DNA of 64,000 nt from Haemophilus parainfluenzae (GCF_003252755.1 NZ_QEPT01000001.1:248001-312000), one strand, 5' to 3'. Positions 44,611-55,150 are shown, numbered from the stretch's first letter. Notes: generated by a model not told the origin, from the letters alone. Program-made: numbers and translations.

Positions 44611-45990
44611 TTAGAAATTATCCAAAATGGCAAGTGCATCGGCGAGTTTTTTCACCGTAAAAACTTCCATATTTTCGACCGCACTTTTGGGTTTATTGGA
44701 GAAAGGCACAATCGCACGTTTAAAGCCATGTTTTGCCGCTTCACTAATACGTTCTTGACCACTGGTCACCGGGCGAATTTCACCCGCTAAACCTACTTCA
44801 CCAAAGACAACTAAATCTTGTGGTAATGGTCGATTACGGAAACTGGAAATTAATGCAAGTAATAACGCAAGATCTGCTCCGGTTTCCCCGACTTTTACCC
44901 CACCAACGACATTCACAAAAACATCTTGATCCGACATTTGTAATCCACCATGACGATGCAATACCGCAAGCAATAAGGCTAAACGATTTTGTTCTAACCC
45001 CACCGCAACTCGACGCGGATTAGCGAGCATGGAATGATCCACCAACGCTTGAATTTCCACCAAAAGCGGACGCGTTCCTTCCCACAGCACCATCACAGAG
45101 CTACCTGGTGTTTGTTCATCGCCCCGACTTAAGAAAATCGCCGATGGATTTTTTACCTCACGCAAGCCTTGCTCTGTCATACCAAATACCCCAAGCTCAT
45201 TCACTGCACCAAAACGGTTTTTATGGCTACGTAACGTACGGAAACGGGAATCAGCCTCCCCTTCTAGCAATAACGAACAGTCAATGGCATGTTCCAATAC
45301 TTTCGGACCCGCAAGGGTGCCGTCTTTAGTGACATGTCCAACCATAATGATAGCGACCTGTCGGGTTTTCGCATAACGAGTCAGGAAAGAGGCACATTCA
45401 CGCACTTGTGCCACACTTCCTGGAGAAGATTGAATATCCGAAAGATGCATAACCTGAATCGAGTCTACTACGATAATTTGCGGTTTTAGTTGATCCGCCA
45501 AATTACAAATTTGCTCAACCGATGTTTCAGATAACATATTTAATTTATCTGTCGGTAGATTCAAGCGATTAGCTCGCATGGCAACTTGTTGAAGTGACTC
45601 TTCCCCTGTTACATAAAGTGCGGTCATATTTTTTGCTAATCCACACATCACTTGAAGTAACAAGGTACTTTTCCCCGCACCAGGATGCCCACCAATTAAA
45701 ATGGCACTCCCCGGCACGATCCCGCCACCTAACACGCGATCTAATTCTTTAAATCCACTGGTGAAACGCGGTGTTTCTTGTAAGCTAATTTCAGAAAGCG
45801 TTTGGATTTTTGCGCGAGTTTCTCCTGCATAACCACTAAAACGATCATTTTTTGTGGAATTTGAGGCTGAAATTAACCGCACTTCACTAATCGTATTCCA
45901 CGCTTTACAGGCAGAACATTGCCCTTGCCAGCGCGAAAATTCCGCGCCACAATCATTACATACATAAGCGGTTTTAGGAGCTTTTGCCAT
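44611..45990 (-). CDS. radA: DNA repair protein RadA
   Basis: A 459-residue RecA-like helicase in recombination repair. Zinc finger CNDCGAEFSRWQGQCSAC at the N-terminus, Walker A GGHPGAGKSTLLLQ, the RadA-specific KNRFG motif (RSHKNRFGAVNELGVF) and a Lon-like C-terminal domain are present. It promotes branch migration, which also matters in natural transformation, fitting a Haemophilus host. Confidence 0.96.
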   Translation of the reverse strand: MAKAPKTAYVCNDCGAEFSRWQGQCSACKAWNTISEVRLISASNSTKNDRFSGYAGETRAKIQTLSEISLQETPRFTSGFKELDRVLGGGIVPGSAILIGGHPGAGKSTLLLQVMCGLAKNMTALYVTGEESLQQVAMRANRLNLPTDKLNMLSETSVEQICNLADQLKPQIIVVDSIQVMHLSDIQSSPGSVAQVRECASFLTRYAKTRQVAIIMVGHVTKDGTLAGPKVLEHAIDCSLLLEGEADSRFRTLRSHKNRFGAVNELGVFGMTEQGLREVKNPSAIFLSRGDEQTPGSSVMVLWEGTRPLLVEIQALVDHSMLANPRRVAVGLEQNRLALLLAVLHRHGGLQMSDQDVFVNVVGGVKVGETGADLALLLALISSFRNRPLPQDLVVFGEVGLAGEIRPVTSGQERISEAAKHGFKRAIVPFSNKPKSAVENMEVFTVKKLADALAILDNF

Positions 45991-46016
45991 TTTTACTATC
46001 CTTTAGAGAACCCGTT

Positions 46017-47039
46017 TTACGCCATCAACATCATTAAACCAAGCATTCTTTCAAAATACTCTCGACTCTTTAGTAATGCTTTTAACTTTTCAATAGTTTG
46101 AACATTATCTTTTGTTTCGCTATGAAAGGTAATCAAGCCTTTTATTTTATTAAGGAAAAATTGATTACTAGCTAATAACTCAGATGATCGATTTTCTTCC
46201 AGTTTTTCAAACAGGGCTTTGTGGTCATCATAATAATGATAAAGATTGAAAAATGCGCCTACACGTTCAACGGTCTTCATAAAATCGAAAGCAAACACAT
46301 CCGTTGGGAATGAAAGCGTTTCTTCAATTAATTGTTGTTCCATTTTCATGACCGCACTCAATTTCTGGCGAGAATCTACCGCACTTCCCTCACGTTCCTC
46401 TTTTAAGAAATCACGCCATTTGTTTAGCCAATCAATTAAAAGTGGTTTGCTACCTAATTGATAGCCGCGTTTTGCTTTGCTTGCTGAACTAAAATAAACA
46501 TCCTGTTCAAAAGGTAAAAGTGAGACAAAATGGAAAAGATCTGAAACAAGCCCTTCTTTTAATTCAAATTCAATTTCACAGATAGGCTGTGTTTTCTCCC
46601 CAGACAGAATCTTCCCTTGATCAAAAGCCACTTCAATTTTTGATGCACCAAACGCAATTAACCAAAAAGTGCGGTTAAAATCTGTTGAGAAAATCGGTTG
46701 TAATGTAGCGGAAGGTAAGTTTTCAAATGGATACAATGAGGTTAATTGTTCCGTTGTGGGTACGGAATTATCAGGTATAGATAAATTGTATTCTGGACGG
46801 CTATGCAATCCGCCAACCACTTTTCCGTCTGTTTTTAAAGTGAGTGTGAAATCATTATTTTCTCGACGAACACGCAATCCCATTTTTTGTTTCGCCAAAA
46901 AATGATCAAGATAATCGAAATAAGTATTTCCTAAGAAGACAGTATTTTGTTCTAAGATTTTGAATTGATTTAGATGTGTTTTTAAGGTATCGAAAGCATC
47001 AGAGGTAACTGCAAGCTTTAATTCAACTTCATTACTCAT
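46017..47039 (-). CDS. CYTH-domain triphosphatase (YgiF-like)
   Basis: A 340-residue protein from ATG 47039 (AAGGA 8 bases before), not the longer 47093 start. The N-terminal CYTH domain has the tunnel motif EVELKLAV (ExExK) and FTLTLKTDGKVVGGLHSRPE. It probably hydrolyses inorganic triphosphate. The C-terminal part is helical and CHAD-like but shorter than in E. coli YgiF (433 aa). Upstream of the divergent phosphate pair. Confidence 0.85.
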   Translation of the reverse strand: MSNEVELKLAVTSDAFDTLKTHLNQFKILEQNTVFLGNTYFDYLDHFLAKQKMGLRVRRENNDFTLTLKTDGKVVGGLHSRPEYNLSIPDNSVPTTEQLTSLYPFENLPSATLQPIFSTDFNRTFWLIAFGASKIEVAFDQGKILSGEKTQPICEIEFELKEGLVSDLFHFVSLLPFEQDVYFSSASKAKRGYQLGSKPLLIDWLNKWRDFLKEEREGSAVDSRQKLSAVMKMEQQLIEETLSFPTDVFAFDFMKTVERVGAFFNLYHYYDDHKALFEKLEENRSSELLASNQFFLNKIKGLITFHSETKDNVQTIEKLKALLKSREYFERMLGLMMLMA

Positions 47040-47177
47040 TTTATTTTTCCTTATTATTTTTAACTGTTTAAATATACAGATATTTTTATACAAATCAAGA
47101 TCTTTTTCGTGTATTTCCTTATAAAATCAGGTAATATGCAACCGAAATTTTAACCCTTGTTATGGAGTAAAACACCT

Positions 47178-47858
47178 ATGGCAATGAATAATATTCTCGG
47201 ATTATTTGCCCATTCTCCTTTAAAACCACTGCAGAAACATTCTGACAAAGTGACTGAATGTTGTGATTTATTAATTCCATTCTTCCAACATACCTTTGTA
47301 AAACAATGGGATGATGCGGAAAAAACACGCCTAGATATTTCTCAATGTGAACGTGAAGCAGATAGTTTAAAACGCGAAATCCGTTTGAAATTGCCTCGCG
47401 GTTTATTTTTACCTATTGATCGTACCGATTTACTTGAGTTAGTCACCCAACAAGACAAATTAGCTAACTATGCTAAAGATATTGCGGGTCGTATGATTGG
47501 TCGCCAGTTTGGTATTCCTGAAGAAATGCAGGAAGAATTTTTGCACTATGTGAAACGTAGTTTAGATTCTATTCATCAAGCTCATTTAGTGATTGAAGAA
47601 ATGGATAAACTACTTGAAACCGGTTTCAAAGGCCGTGAACTGAAATTAGTGAATACCATGATCCAAGAATTAGATTCTATCGAAGATGATACGGATCAAA
47701 TGCAAATAAAATTACGCAAAATGCTATACACAATTGAAAGCCGTTATAACCCTATTGATGTAATGTTCTTATATAAAATCATCGAATGGGTAGGCGTATT
47801 AGCCGATCAAGCTCAACGTGTTGGATCTCGCATTGAATTAATGCTAGCCCGTTCCTAA
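47178..47858 (+). CDS. DUF47 (PhoU-like) Pit accessory protein
   Basis: A 226-residue all-helical protein from ATG 47178. The segments CEREADSLKREIRLKLPRGL, then FLPIDRTDLLELVTQQDKLA match the TIGR00153 / DUF47 family. It has acidic metal-binding helices like PhoU. It lies 35 bp before the phosphate transporter and probably modulates it. Confidence 0.9.
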   Translation: MAMNNILGLFAHSPLKPLQKHSDKVTECCDLLIPFFQHTFVKQWDDAEKTRLDISQCEREADSLKREIRLKLPRGLFLPIDRTDLLELVTQQDKLANYAKDIAGRMIGRQFGIPEEMQEEFLHYVKRSLDSIHQAHLVIEEMDKLLETGFKGRELKLVNTMIQELDSIEDDTDQMQIKLRKMLYTIESRYNPIDVMFLYKIIEWVGVLADQAQRVGSRIELMLARS

Positions 47859-47893
47859 TTTTGACGACATTAACTACAACATAGGAAATCACT

Positions 47894-49156
47894 ATGGAAA
47901 TTATTAATGCATACGGCACGTGGTTAGTCTTAATTACCGCGGCATTCGGTTTTTTTATGGCATTTGGTATTGGTGCCAACGACGTATCAAACTCAATGGG
48001 CACCTCGGTTGGTTCGGGAACGATTACCGCCAAACAAGCGATCATTATTGCCCTTATCTTTGAATCTGCCGGGGCTTATTTGGCCGGCGGAGAAGTAACT
48101 GAAACCATCAAAAGTGGAGTGATCGACCCCACTCAATTTGTCGACATGCCAGACGTATTGGCATTAGGGATGCTTTCTGCTCTCTTTGCATCAGGTGCTT
48201 GGTTGTTTATCGCCACCAAAATGGGTTGGCCCGTTTCAGGTACTCACACCATCATCGGGGCTTTAATTGGTTTTGCTTGTATTACGATTGGTCCAAGTTC
48301 TGTGGACTGGTCCACCATCGGTGGGATCGTTGGAAGTTGGTTTATCACCCCCGTGATTGCTGGGCTTTTAGCCTATACCATCTTTGCAAGTATCCAGAAA
48401 CTCATTTTCGATACCGAAGAACCGCTGAAAAATGCACAAAAATATGGCCCTTACTACATGGCGATTACTGCATTCGTACTTTGTATCGTTACCATGGCAA
48501 AAGGTTTAAAGCACGTTGGTTTAAATCTTTCCAACAATGAAACGCTCGTTATTTCATTGCTCATCAGTATTGTTGGTATGATTTTCTGTCATTTCTACTT
48601 CCGCAGTAAAACCTTTACCGCAAAAGCAAGAAAAGGCTCATTCGGATCAGTAGAAAAGATTTTTAGTATCTTAATGCTTCTTACTGCTTGTGCTATGGCG
48701 TTCGCACATGGTTCTAATGACGTTGCTAATGCAATTGGTCCGCTTTCTTCCGTGGTATCAATCGTGCAAAATGGTGGAAAAATCATTAGCGGTGGAGATT
48801 TAGCTTGGTGGATTCTACCTTTAGGTGCATTAGGTATCGCCATTGGTCTTATCGCAATGGGGCAAAAAGTGATGGCAACCGTTGGATCAGGTATCACAGA
48901 TTTAACCCCAAGTCGTGGTTTTGCTGCGCAATTTGCAACAGCGATGACTGTCGTTGTAGCATCAGGTACAGGTCTACCTATCTCCACCACACAAACTTTA
49001 GTAGGGGCTATTTTAGGTATTGGCTTCGCTCGTGGTATTGCAGCGCTTAACTTAACGGTTATCCGTAATATCATTAGTTCATGGGTTGTGACCTTACCTG
49101 CGGGTGCATTCTTTGCGATCGTGATTTTCTACATCCTTCGCGCGATTTTCCACTAG
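47894..49156 (+). CDS. Inorganic phosphate transporter, PiT family
   Basis: A 420-residue membrane permease with about ten helices. The two inverted PiT signatures are FGIGANDVSNSMGTSVGSG and AFAHGSNDVANAIGPLSS. It probably couples phosphate uptake to H+ or Na+. It is shorter than E. coli PitA (499) in the central loop. It forms an operon with the DUF47 gene and ends at an uptake-signal terminator. Confidence 0.93.
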   Translation: MEIINAYGTWLVLITAAFGFFMAFGIGANDVSNSMGTSVGSGTITAKQAIIIALIFESAGAYLAGGEVTETIKSGVIDPTQFVDMPDVLALGMLSALFASGAWLFIATKMGWPVSGTHTIIGALIGFACITIGPSSVDWSTIGGIVGSWFITPVIAGLLAYTIFASIQKLIFDTEEPLKNAQKYGPYYMAITAFVLCIVTMAKGLKHVGLNLSNNETLVISLLISIVGMIFCHFYFRSKTFTAKARKGSFGSVEKIFSILMLLTACAMAFAHGSNDVANAIGPLSSVVSIVQNGGKIISGGDLAWWILPLGALGIAIGLIAMGQKVMATVGSGITDLTPSRGFAAQFATAMTVVVASGTGLPISTTQTLVGAILGIGFARGIAALNLTVIRNIISSWVVTLPAGAFFAIVIFYILRAIFH

Positions 49157-49167
49157 TATAATTATTA

Positions 49168-49210
49168 AAAGTGCGGTTATTTTTCATTTCATTTTCCGAC
49201 CGCACTTTCT
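49168..49210 (+). terminator. Uptake-signal terminator after the Pit gene
   Basis: AAAGTGCGGT (49168-49177) pairs with ACCGCACTTT (49199-49208), followed by CTT. Confidence 0.7.
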
Positions 49211-49230
49211 TCATGAATCTAGGAAGTATT

Positions 49231-49839
49231 ATGTCAAAAGTGAGCAAACTTTTATTTTCTTGTGTTTTACTGGTCTCAACCATTGGGACAGTTCAAGCTG
49301 AAACGCAATATGTGACAGAAAATCTGAACACATATTTACGCCGTGGTGCAGGTGATCAGTTTAAGATCGCGGGTGCAATCCAGTCTGGCGAAGCCGTAAC
49401 AGTCTTAGAACAACAAGGAAAATATACCCTGATTCGTGATAATAAAAATCGCGAGGCGTGGATTTTAACCTCTGAACTAAGTTCTACCCCTAGTAGCCGT
49501 GAAGAAAATCCAAGATTAAAAGCACAGGTTCAAGAATTAACGTTAAAGCTAAATCGTGTCGATTCAGATTGGCAACAACGCATAAACGAAATTCAACGCC
49601 GTAGCAAACAAGCTGAACAACAAAGCAGTGAATTGCTTGAGCAAAATTCACAACTTAAACGTGAATTAGAAATGACGAAAAATAAAAATCGTGATTTAGA
49701 AGCCATGCTTGATGCCAATAAACGTGAAATTGCGATTCAATGGTTTATTTATGGCGGTTCTGTGTTGGGCGTAGGTTTGTTAATCGGTCTTGTATTACCT
49801 CACATTTTACCTAGACGTAAACGCCGTGATAGCTGGTAA
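49231..49839 (+). CDS. SH3-domain membrane protein (YgiM-like)
   Basis: A 202-residue protein from ATG 49231 (AGGAAG before it). Signal peptide (LLFSCVLLVSTIGTVQA), an SH3b domain (NTYLRRGAGDQFKIAGAIQS), a coiled coil at about 100 to 165, and a C-terminal membrane helix (WFIYGGSVLGVGLLIGLVLP). This is the TIGR04211 layout. Placed directly before cca as in E. coli. Role probably at the cell envelope. Confidence 0.9.
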   Translation: MSKVSKLLFSCVLLVSTIGTVQAETQYVTENLNTYLRRGAGDQFKIAGAIQSGEAVTVLEQQGKYTLIRDNKNREAWILTSELSSTPSSREENPRLKAQVQELTLKLNRVDSDWQQRINEIQRRSKQAEQQSSELLEQNSQLKRELEMTKNKNRDLEAMLDANKREIAIQWFIYGGSVLGVGLLIGLVLPHILPRRKRRDSW

Positions 49840-49851
49840 TGATTCATCGTA

Positions 49852-49876
49852 GAGGTAGGCATTTGCCTACCTTTTC
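49852..49876 (+). terminator. Terminator after the SH3 gene
   Basis: GGTAGGCA-TT-TGCCTACC followed by TTTTCTTT. Confidence 0.8.
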
Positions 49877-49900
49877 TTTATATTTTGACGGGAGAGCAAA

Positions 49901-51145
49901 ATGGAAATTTATCTTGTCGGCGGTGCTGTACGTGATCAACTTTTAGGTTTACCGATTAAAGATCGTGACTGGGTTGTCGTGGGTGCTACACCAGAAATGT
50001 TGTTAGCCCAAGGTTATCAACAAGTCGGCAAAGACTTCCCTGTTTTTCTGAATCCTGCCAATCATGAAGAATATGCGCTTGCTCGTACAGAACGAAAATC
50101 AGGTAAAGGTTACACCGGATTTATTTGTGATTTTTCAGATGATATTACGCTTGAACAAGATTTAATTCGTCGAGATCTCACCATTAATGCCATTGCCCAA
50201 GACAAAGATGGCAAGCTGCACGATCCTTATCATGGTGTAGAGGATATTCATCAACGTATTTTACGTCATATTTCACCTGCTTTTGCTGAAGATCCACTGC
50301 GTGTATTACGTGTTGCACGCTTTGCGGCTCGCTTTCATCATTTAGGTTTTTCTATTGCCGAAGAAACCCTTAAATTAATGGCTGAACTCTCTGAACAAGG
50401 TGAACTCGCCCACTTAACGGCTGAGCGTGTTTGGATGGAAACGGAAAAAGCATTAAACGAACCGCATCCTGAAATTTATTTTGAAACACTACATCAAGTC
50501 GGCGCCCTCAAAGTACTCTTCCCTGAGATTGCCGCCTTAGATGGGGTACCGAATCCAGCCAAATACCACCCTGAAATTGACAGCTTTATTCATACTATGC
50601 TCGTATTGCAACAAGCCGTTAAACTCACTGAAAATAGCAATTTGAATAAAAGTGCGGTCCGTTTTGCAGCGATTTGTCATGATCTTGGAAAAGCCCTTAC
50701 CCCAAAAGAAATGTGGCCAAGTCATCATGGTCACGAAAAAGCCGGGATTAAACCGACTCGTTCATTATGCAAACGCTTTAGAATCCCTAATTATATTCAA
50801 GAATTAGCTGAATTAACTTGTGAATATCACACGCATGTGCATAAAGCCTTAGAGCTTCGTCCTGAAACAGTGGTAAAACTCTTTAATACGTTTGACGTTT
50901 GGCGCAAGCCTCAGCGCTTTGAAGAATTCTTATTGGTATGTTTATCTGATACTCGCGGGCGAACGGGATTTGAAAATAAAGAATATCCACAAATTGATTA
51001 TCTCAAAGCGCTCTACCAAGCTGCTCTTGCTGTTGATGTAAAGCAAGTCATTGCTGATGGTTTTGAAAAACAAGGTATTCGAGATGAATTAACGCGTCGA
51101 AGAATTGCCGCGGTGAAAGCGGAGAAAACTCGCTTAAACGCTTAA
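49901..51145 (+). CDS. cca: CCA-adding tRNA nucleotidyltransferase
   Basis: A 414-residue class II CCA enzyme that adds or repairs the 3' CCA of tRNAs. Motifs: [15 protein letters not shown], the [12 protein letters not shown] turn and metal-binding DRDW. A C-terminal HD domain ([14 protein letters not shown]) gives the phosphohydrolase activity of the long gammaproteobacterial form. E. coli Cca is 412 aa. Ribosome site GGGAGAG. Confidence 0.96.
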   Translation: MEIYLVGGAVRDQLLGLPIKDRDWVVVGATPEMLLAQGYQQVGKDFPVFLNPANHEEYALARTERKSGKGYTGFICDFSDDITLEQDLIRRDLTINAIAQDKDGKLHDPYHGVEDIHQRILRHISPAFAEDPLRVLRVARFAARFHHLGFSIAEETLKLMAELSEQGELAHLTAERVWMETEKALNEPHPEIYFETLHQVGALKVLFPEIAALDGVPNPAKYHPEIDSFIHTMLVLQQAVKLTENSNLNKSAVRFAAICHDLGKALTPKEMWPSHHGHEKAGIKPTRSLCKRFRIPNYIQELAELTCEYHTHVHKALELRPETVVKLFNTFDVWRKPQRFEEFLLVCLSDTRGRTGFENKEYPQIDYLKALYQAALAVDVKQVIADGFEKQGIRDELTRRRIAAVKAEKTRLNA

Positions 51146-51209
51146 TCAAGCTTTACTAAAAGTAAACTAACCCTTACAATATGTGCAATTTTTTAGTAAA
51201 TATTTTGTT

Positions 51210-51833
51210 ATGAAATTATTAAAATCGCTTCTCGTGCCTGTACTTGCCAGTGCGATCTTATCCGCTTGTACTCTTGATACAGAGCGCCCAACAGATGTTC
51301 AACATATCGATAAAAACGATATTACGTGGCAACAGCACCTCAAAAAAATCAAACAAATTCAATATTATAGCACCAAAGGACAAATTGGTTACATCAGTCC
51401 ACAAGAGCGTTTTTCTAGTCGCTTTGAGTGGCAATATCAAAACCCGAAAGCCTATAAGTTAAAACTTTATTCTCTCATTAGCAAAACAACGCTAACCATG
51501 GAGATGCATCCTAATGGCATGACTATTTCGGATAATAAGGGCAACCAGCAATCTGATAAAAACGCCAAATTATTGCTACGTGAAATCATCGGAATGGATG
51601 TACCATTAGAGCATTTATCTTATTGGTTAAAAGGTCAGCCAGCGGATAACGCCGATTACCAAGTTGGAACGAATCACCTTTTATCTGAATTTAGCTACCC
51701 ACTTGATGGCTCGATGTGGACAGCCGATTACTTAAGTTATCATGCAGATAATTCGATGCCTGAAAATATTCTATTAAAGAATAAAAGTACATCGCAAACC
51801 CTAAAAATTCGTGTGGATGAATGGGCGTTCTAA
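51210..51833 (+). CDS. lolB: Outer-membrane lipoprotein receptor LolB
   Basis: A 207-residue lipoprotein from ATG 51210 with lipobox LSAC ([18 protein letters not shown]). The mature part has the LolA/LolB barrel segments ([40 protein letters not shown]). It receives lipoproteins from LolA. The stop overlaps the ispE ATG (TAATG); lolB-ispE-prs order is as in E. coli. Confidence 0.95.
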   Translation: MKLLKSLLVPVLASAILSACTLDTERPTDVQHIDKNDITWQQHLKKIKQIQYYSTKGQIGYISPQERFSSRFEWQYQNPKAYKLKLYSLISKTTLTMEMHPNGMTISDNKGNQQSDKNAKLLLREIIGMDVPLEHLSYWLKGQPADNADYQVGTNHLLSEFSYPLDGSMWTADYLSYHADNSMPENILLKNKSTSQTLKIRVDEWAF

Positions 51834-52756
51834 TGAAAACACATCACTTTATGACCGCACTTTCAACTTCTCTTGGAAAGCCTAACCGCTTCCCAAGCCC
51901 CGCAAAACTCAATTTATTTCTCTATATAAACGGTAAACTGCCAAACGGCTACCACGAATTACAAACGCTTTTCCAATTTCTCGATTTTGGCGATTGGCTC
52001 ACCATTGATATTCGCCAAGATAAACAAATCTGTATCACGCCTGAAATTCCAGACTTACCTCTAGAGCAAAATTTAATCTATCGTGCAGCGACACTACTAC
52101 AAGAAAAAACAGGCTGTACGCTCGGTGCCACAATTCATTTAGATAAAATTTTGCCAATAGGCGGTGGTATTGGGGGTGGTTCATCCAATGCGGCAACGAC
52201 TCTGCTCGCTTTAAACTATTTATGGCAAACCCATTTATCCATTGATGAACTTGCTGAACTCGGACTAAAACTCGGGGCTGATGTACCCATCTTTATTCAT
52301 GGCCAAGCCGCTTTTGCAGAAGGCGTAGGTGAAAAAATCCAATACAGTGAACCACAAGAAAAATATTATGTGGTACTAAAACCTGAACCTGCGATTTCTA
52401 CTGCGGTGGTCTTTAGCGATCCCGATTTGCCTCGCAATACAGAAAAAAGATCCCTTGCCGAACTTTTGAATCAACCGTTTGCAAACGATTGCGAAAAAGT
52501 CGTGCTAACTCAATATCCTGAAGTTGAAAAAGCCCTACTATGGTTGCTACAATATGCACCAGCCAGATTAACCGGAACCGGATCTTGTGTTTTTGCTGAA
52601 TTTAATGATGAAAAATCAGCAAAAACTGTTTTACAAAAAAAACCGAAAGAATTGTTTGGCTTTGTAGCTAAAGGATTGAACACTTCTCCTTTACATACAA
52701 TGCTAAAACGACTCTCAACCAACCAATTTATCCATTCTCAACCTGAGGTTATATAA
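51833..52756 (+). CDS. ispE: 4-diphosphocytidyl-2-C-methyl-D-erythritol kinase
   Basis: A 307-residue GHMP kinase of the MEP isoprenoid pathway, starting at ATG 51833. The ATP loop is [20 protein letters not shown]; substrate segments are [20 protein letters not shown]. An uptake signal (ATGACCGCACTTT) lies just after the start and encodes part of the N-terminus, which is slightly extended relative to E. coli (283 aa). Followed 1 bp later by prs. Confidence 0.95.
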   Translation: MKTHHFMTALSTSLGKPNRFPSPAKLNLFLYINGKLPNGYHELQTLFQFLDFGDWLTIDIRQDKQICITPEIPDLPLEQNLIYRAATLLQEKTGCTLGATIHLDKILPIGGGIGGGSSNAATTLLALNYLWQTHLSIDELAELGLKLGADVPIFIHGQAAFAEGVGEKIQYSEPQEKYYVVLKPEPAISTAVVFSDPDLPRNTEKRSLAELLNQPFANDCEKVVLTQYPEVEKALLWLLQYAPARLTGTGSCVFAEFNDEKSAKTVLQKKPKELFGFVAKGLNTSPLHTMLKRLSTNQFIHSQPEVI

Positions 52757-52757
52757 A

Positions 52758-53705
52758 ATGCCAGACATTAAACTCTTTGCAGGAAATGCTACACCTGAGC
52801 TAGCAAAAAAGATTTCTGAACGTCTTTACATTTCATTAGGCGATGCCACTGTTGGACGCTTTAGCGATGGTGAAATCCAAGTGCAAATTAATGAAAATGT
52901 GCGTGGTGCAGACGTGTTTATTATTCAATCCACTTGTGCACCAACGAATGACAACCTGATGGAATTAATTGTAATGGTTGATGCTTTACGTCGTGCATCT
53001 GCCGGCCGTATTACTGCCGTTGTTCCTTATTTTGGTTATGCTCGTCAAGATCGTCGTGTGCGTTCTGCTCGTGTTCCAATCACAGCAAAAGTGGTAGCAG
53101 ATTTACTTTCAACTGTAGGGATTGACCGCGTATTAACTTGTGACTTACACGCAGAGCAAATCCAAGGTTTCTTTGATGTACCGGTTGATAACGTATTCGG
53201 TTCACCTGTTTTACTTGATGACATCTTGAAGAAAACGGATCTTGTCAATCCTATCGTTGTTTCTCCAGATATCGGTGGTGTTGTTCGTGCTCGTGCAGTT
53301 GCGAAATTATTAAATGATACAGAGATGGCGATTATCGATAAACGTCGTCCACGAGCAAACGTATCACAAGTTATGCATATTATCGGGGATGTTGCAGATC
53401 GTGATTGTATCCTTGTGGATGACATGATTGATACAGGTGGTACATTATGTAAAGCGGCTGAAGCATTAAAAGAACGTGGTGCAAAACGCGTATTTGCTTA
53501 CGCAACTCACGCCGTATTCTCTGGCGCAGCTGCACAACATTTAGCGAGCGATGCCATTGATGAAATCGTGGTAACGGATACTGTGCCACTTTCACCTGAA
53601 ATGAAAGCACTTGGTAAAGTACGCGTGCTGACTCTTTCAACTATGCTTGCTGAAGCAATTCGTCGTATCAGCAATGAAGAATCTATTTCAGCAATGTTTG
53701 AATAA
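52758..53705 (+). CDS. prs: Ribose-phosphate pyrophosphokinase
   Basis: A 315-residue PRPP synthase, the same size as E. coli Prs. Conserved are [20 protein letters not shown], the catalytic flexible loop [20 protein letters not shown] and the PRPP-binding [17 protein letters not shown]. It supplies PRPP for nucleotide, His and Trp synthesis. Last gene of lolB-ispE-prs, with a terminator 24 bp on. Confidence 0.97.
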   Translation: MPDIKLFAGNATPELAKKISERLYISLGDATVGRFSDGEIQVQINENVRGADVFIIQSTCAPTNDNLMELIVMVDALRRASAGRITAVVPYFGYARQDRRVRSARVPITAKVVADLLSTVGIDRVLTCDLHAEQIQGFFDVPVDNVFGSPVLLDDILKKTDLVNPIVVSPDIGGVVRARAVAKLLNDTEMAIIDKRRPRANVSQVMHIIGDVADRDCILVDDMIDTGGTLCKAAEALKERGAKRVFAYATHAVFSGAAAQHLASDAIDEIVVTDTVPLSPEMKALGKVRVLTLSTMLAEAIRRISNEESISAMFE

Positions 53706-53728
53706 TTCTTTCGCTTAGTATTCATTTT

Positions 53729-53774
53729 AAAAGTGCGGTCAGAAAATCCAATGTTTTTTTGACCGCACTTTTTT
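53729..53774 (+). terminator. Uptake-signal terminator after prs
   Basis: AAGTGCGGTC (53731-53740) pairs with GACCGCACTT (53761-53770), followed by TTTT. Confidence 0.85.
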
Positions 53775-53797
53775 ATGCTTCAACTAAAAATAAGGCA

Positions 53798-53892
53798 AAA
53801 AAAAGTGCCCCACTGGGGCACTACTCGGAAAGCAAAATAGATGTCGGCTATTTAAAAATAGCACTTGTTTTTAGTGATTTAAGAATACGGCA
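53798..53892 (-). ncRNA. Candidate CRP-activated small RNA between prs and mdh
   Basis: On the minus strand a promoter-like region (see next entry) is followed by about 95 nt with no open frame and a strong intrinsic terminator: GTGCCCC-AGT-GGGGCAC (53821 to 53805) and eight Ts. The mdh terminator lies upstream at 53982-54008, so this is a separate unit. Start near 53892 is inferred from the -10 box. It does not resemble Spot 42, CyaR or RyhB that I can recall. Not confirmed as transcribed. Confidence 0.55.
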
Positions 53893-53898
53893 AAGTCC

Positions 53899-53943
53899 TT
53901 TATATTGCAAATAGCAATGTTCAAATTTGTGAGCTAAATCACG
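53899..53943 (-). promoter_or_regulatory. CRP-like site and -10 box of candidate sRNA
   Basis: TGTGA-GCTAAA-TCACG at 53928-53943 matches nine of ten CRP key bases. TATAAA (minus strand 53904-53899) is the -10. The CRP centre lies about 41 to 44 bases from the predicted start, the class II activator geometry. No good -35 is seen, as expected for CRP dependence. Confidence 0.55.
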
Positions 53944-53981
53944 ATTTTTCTTCACTTTTTTATGTTTAATCGTTTTCGTAT

Positions 53982-54008
53982 AAAAAAAGAGGAGCATACA
54001 GCTCCTCT
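53982..54008 (-). terminator. mdh terminator
   Basis: GAGGAGC / GCTCCTC stem; on the minus strand followed by TTTTTTTA. Confidence 0.85.
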
Positions 54009-54028
54009 TCTCTAGAAATAGAATTAAA

Positions 54029-54964
54029 TTAACCGTTAATAAATTTTTCGCCTAATTCAATATCTGCACGCAATGTTGGTAACATTGCTTCTAAAGCTTC
54101 TTGTTCAAATTTGCTTAAGGTACCGATTGGTAAAATTTCTTCTACACCTTCTTTACCTAAACGTACTGGTTGAGCGAAGAAACGTGCGTATTTACCATCA
54201 CCTTCTACATAAGTACATTCAACCACAGTTTCGCCACTTAAGCCTTTCACTAATGAACGCGCAAAACGTGCTGCTGCTTGAGCCATAGAAAGTGTCGCAG
54301 AACCGCCACCTGCTTTTGCTTCAACCACTTCAGTACCTGCATTTTGGATACGTTTTGTTAATGGTGCAATTTCCTCTTCTTTCCACTCAGCATATTGAAC
54401 TTGTGAAAGTAATGGAAGAATCGTCACACCTGAGTGGCCGCCAATTACCGGTACGCTTGTACGAGAAACATTTAAGCCTTTTAATTCAGATACGAATGTT
54501 TCAGAACGTAACACGTCTAAAGTGGTGACACCGAATAATTTACGTTTGTCATAAACACCCGCTTTTTTCAATACTTCTGCAGCAATCGCAACCGTCGTGT
54601 TCACAGGGTTGGTAATAATACCTACACAAGCTTTTGGACAAGTTTTTGCAACATGTTCAATTAAGTTACGCACGATCCCCGCATTGATGTTGAAAAGATC
54701 TGAACGATCCATACCCGGTTTACGTGCTACCCCTGCAGAAATTAAAACGACATCAGCACCTTTAAGGGCTGGTGTTGGATCTTCTCCCGCAAAACCTTCT
54801 ACTTTCACCGCTGTTGGAATATGGCTCACATCTTTAGCCACACCTGGTGTCACTGGTGCAATATCATAAAGTGCTAATTCACTTTCAGCGGGTAATTGTA
54901 ATTTAAGTAATAAGGCTAATGCTTGACCAATACCGCCTGCTGCGCCTAATACTGCAATTTTCAT
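54029..54964 (-). CDS. mdh: Malate dehydrogenase
   Basis: A 311-residue NAD-dependent malate dehydrogenase, same size as E. coli (312). NAD loop [18 protein letters not shown]; active-site His in [13 protein letters not shown]; substrate Arg residues in [15 protein letters not shown]-cycle enzyme. Divergent from argR, as in E. coli. A CRP-like site lies upstream at 55051-55066. Confidence 0.97.
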   Translation of the reverse strand: MKIAVLGAAGGIGQALALLLKLQLPAESELALYDIAPVTPGVAKDVSHIPTAVKVEGFAGEDPTPALKGADVVLISAGVARKPGMDRSDLFNINAGIVRNLIEHVAKTCPKACVGIITNPVNTTVAIAAEVLKKAGVYDKRKLFGVTTLDVLRSETFVSELKGLNVSRTSVPVIGGHSGVTILPLLSQVQYAEWKEEEIAPLTKRIQNAGTEVVEAKAGGGSATLSMAQAAARFARSLVKGLSGETVVECTYVEGDGKYARFFAQPVRLGKEGVEEILPIGTLSKFEQEALEAMLPTLRADIELGEKFING

Positions 54965-55050
54965 AAAATACTCCTTATGTATTAATTAATCCTAACTAGG
55001 TAGGATTTTAAAGTCTTGCCCATTAAATTACAAACAGAGAAATTCAATTA

Positions 55051-55066
55051 TGCGATCTAGCTCAAA
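55051..55066. promoter_or_regulatory. CRP-like site between mdh and argR
   Basis: TGCGATCTAGCTCAAA matches 13 of 16 bases of the CRP core TGTGATCTAGATCACA. It is 87 to 102 bases upstream of the mdh ATG. CRP control of mdh is known in E. coli. Confidence 0.5.
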
Positions 55067-55100
55067 CTTTTCAAATGATAAGTTTATTTTAATTGCTTAA

Positions 55101-55125
55101 AATGAATTTTTATGCAATTCTTATG
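55101..55125. promoter_or_regulatory. ARG box-like sites before argR
   Basis: AATGAATTTTTATGCAAT and an overlapping TGCAATTCTTATGCA resemble the ArgR box (TGAAT-N4-ATTCA type). Placement 26 to 50 bases before the ATG suggests autoregulation. The two boxes overlap rather than being separated by 2 to 3 bp as in typical pairs. Confidence 0.45.
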
Positions 55126-55150
55126 CAAATTCCCCTATACGAGAATAACT

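Noticed and set aside
53045-53725. Minus-strand frames opposite prs
   Set aside because: They lie entirely or almost entirely opposite the well-conserved prs gene and have no ribosome sites I could find.
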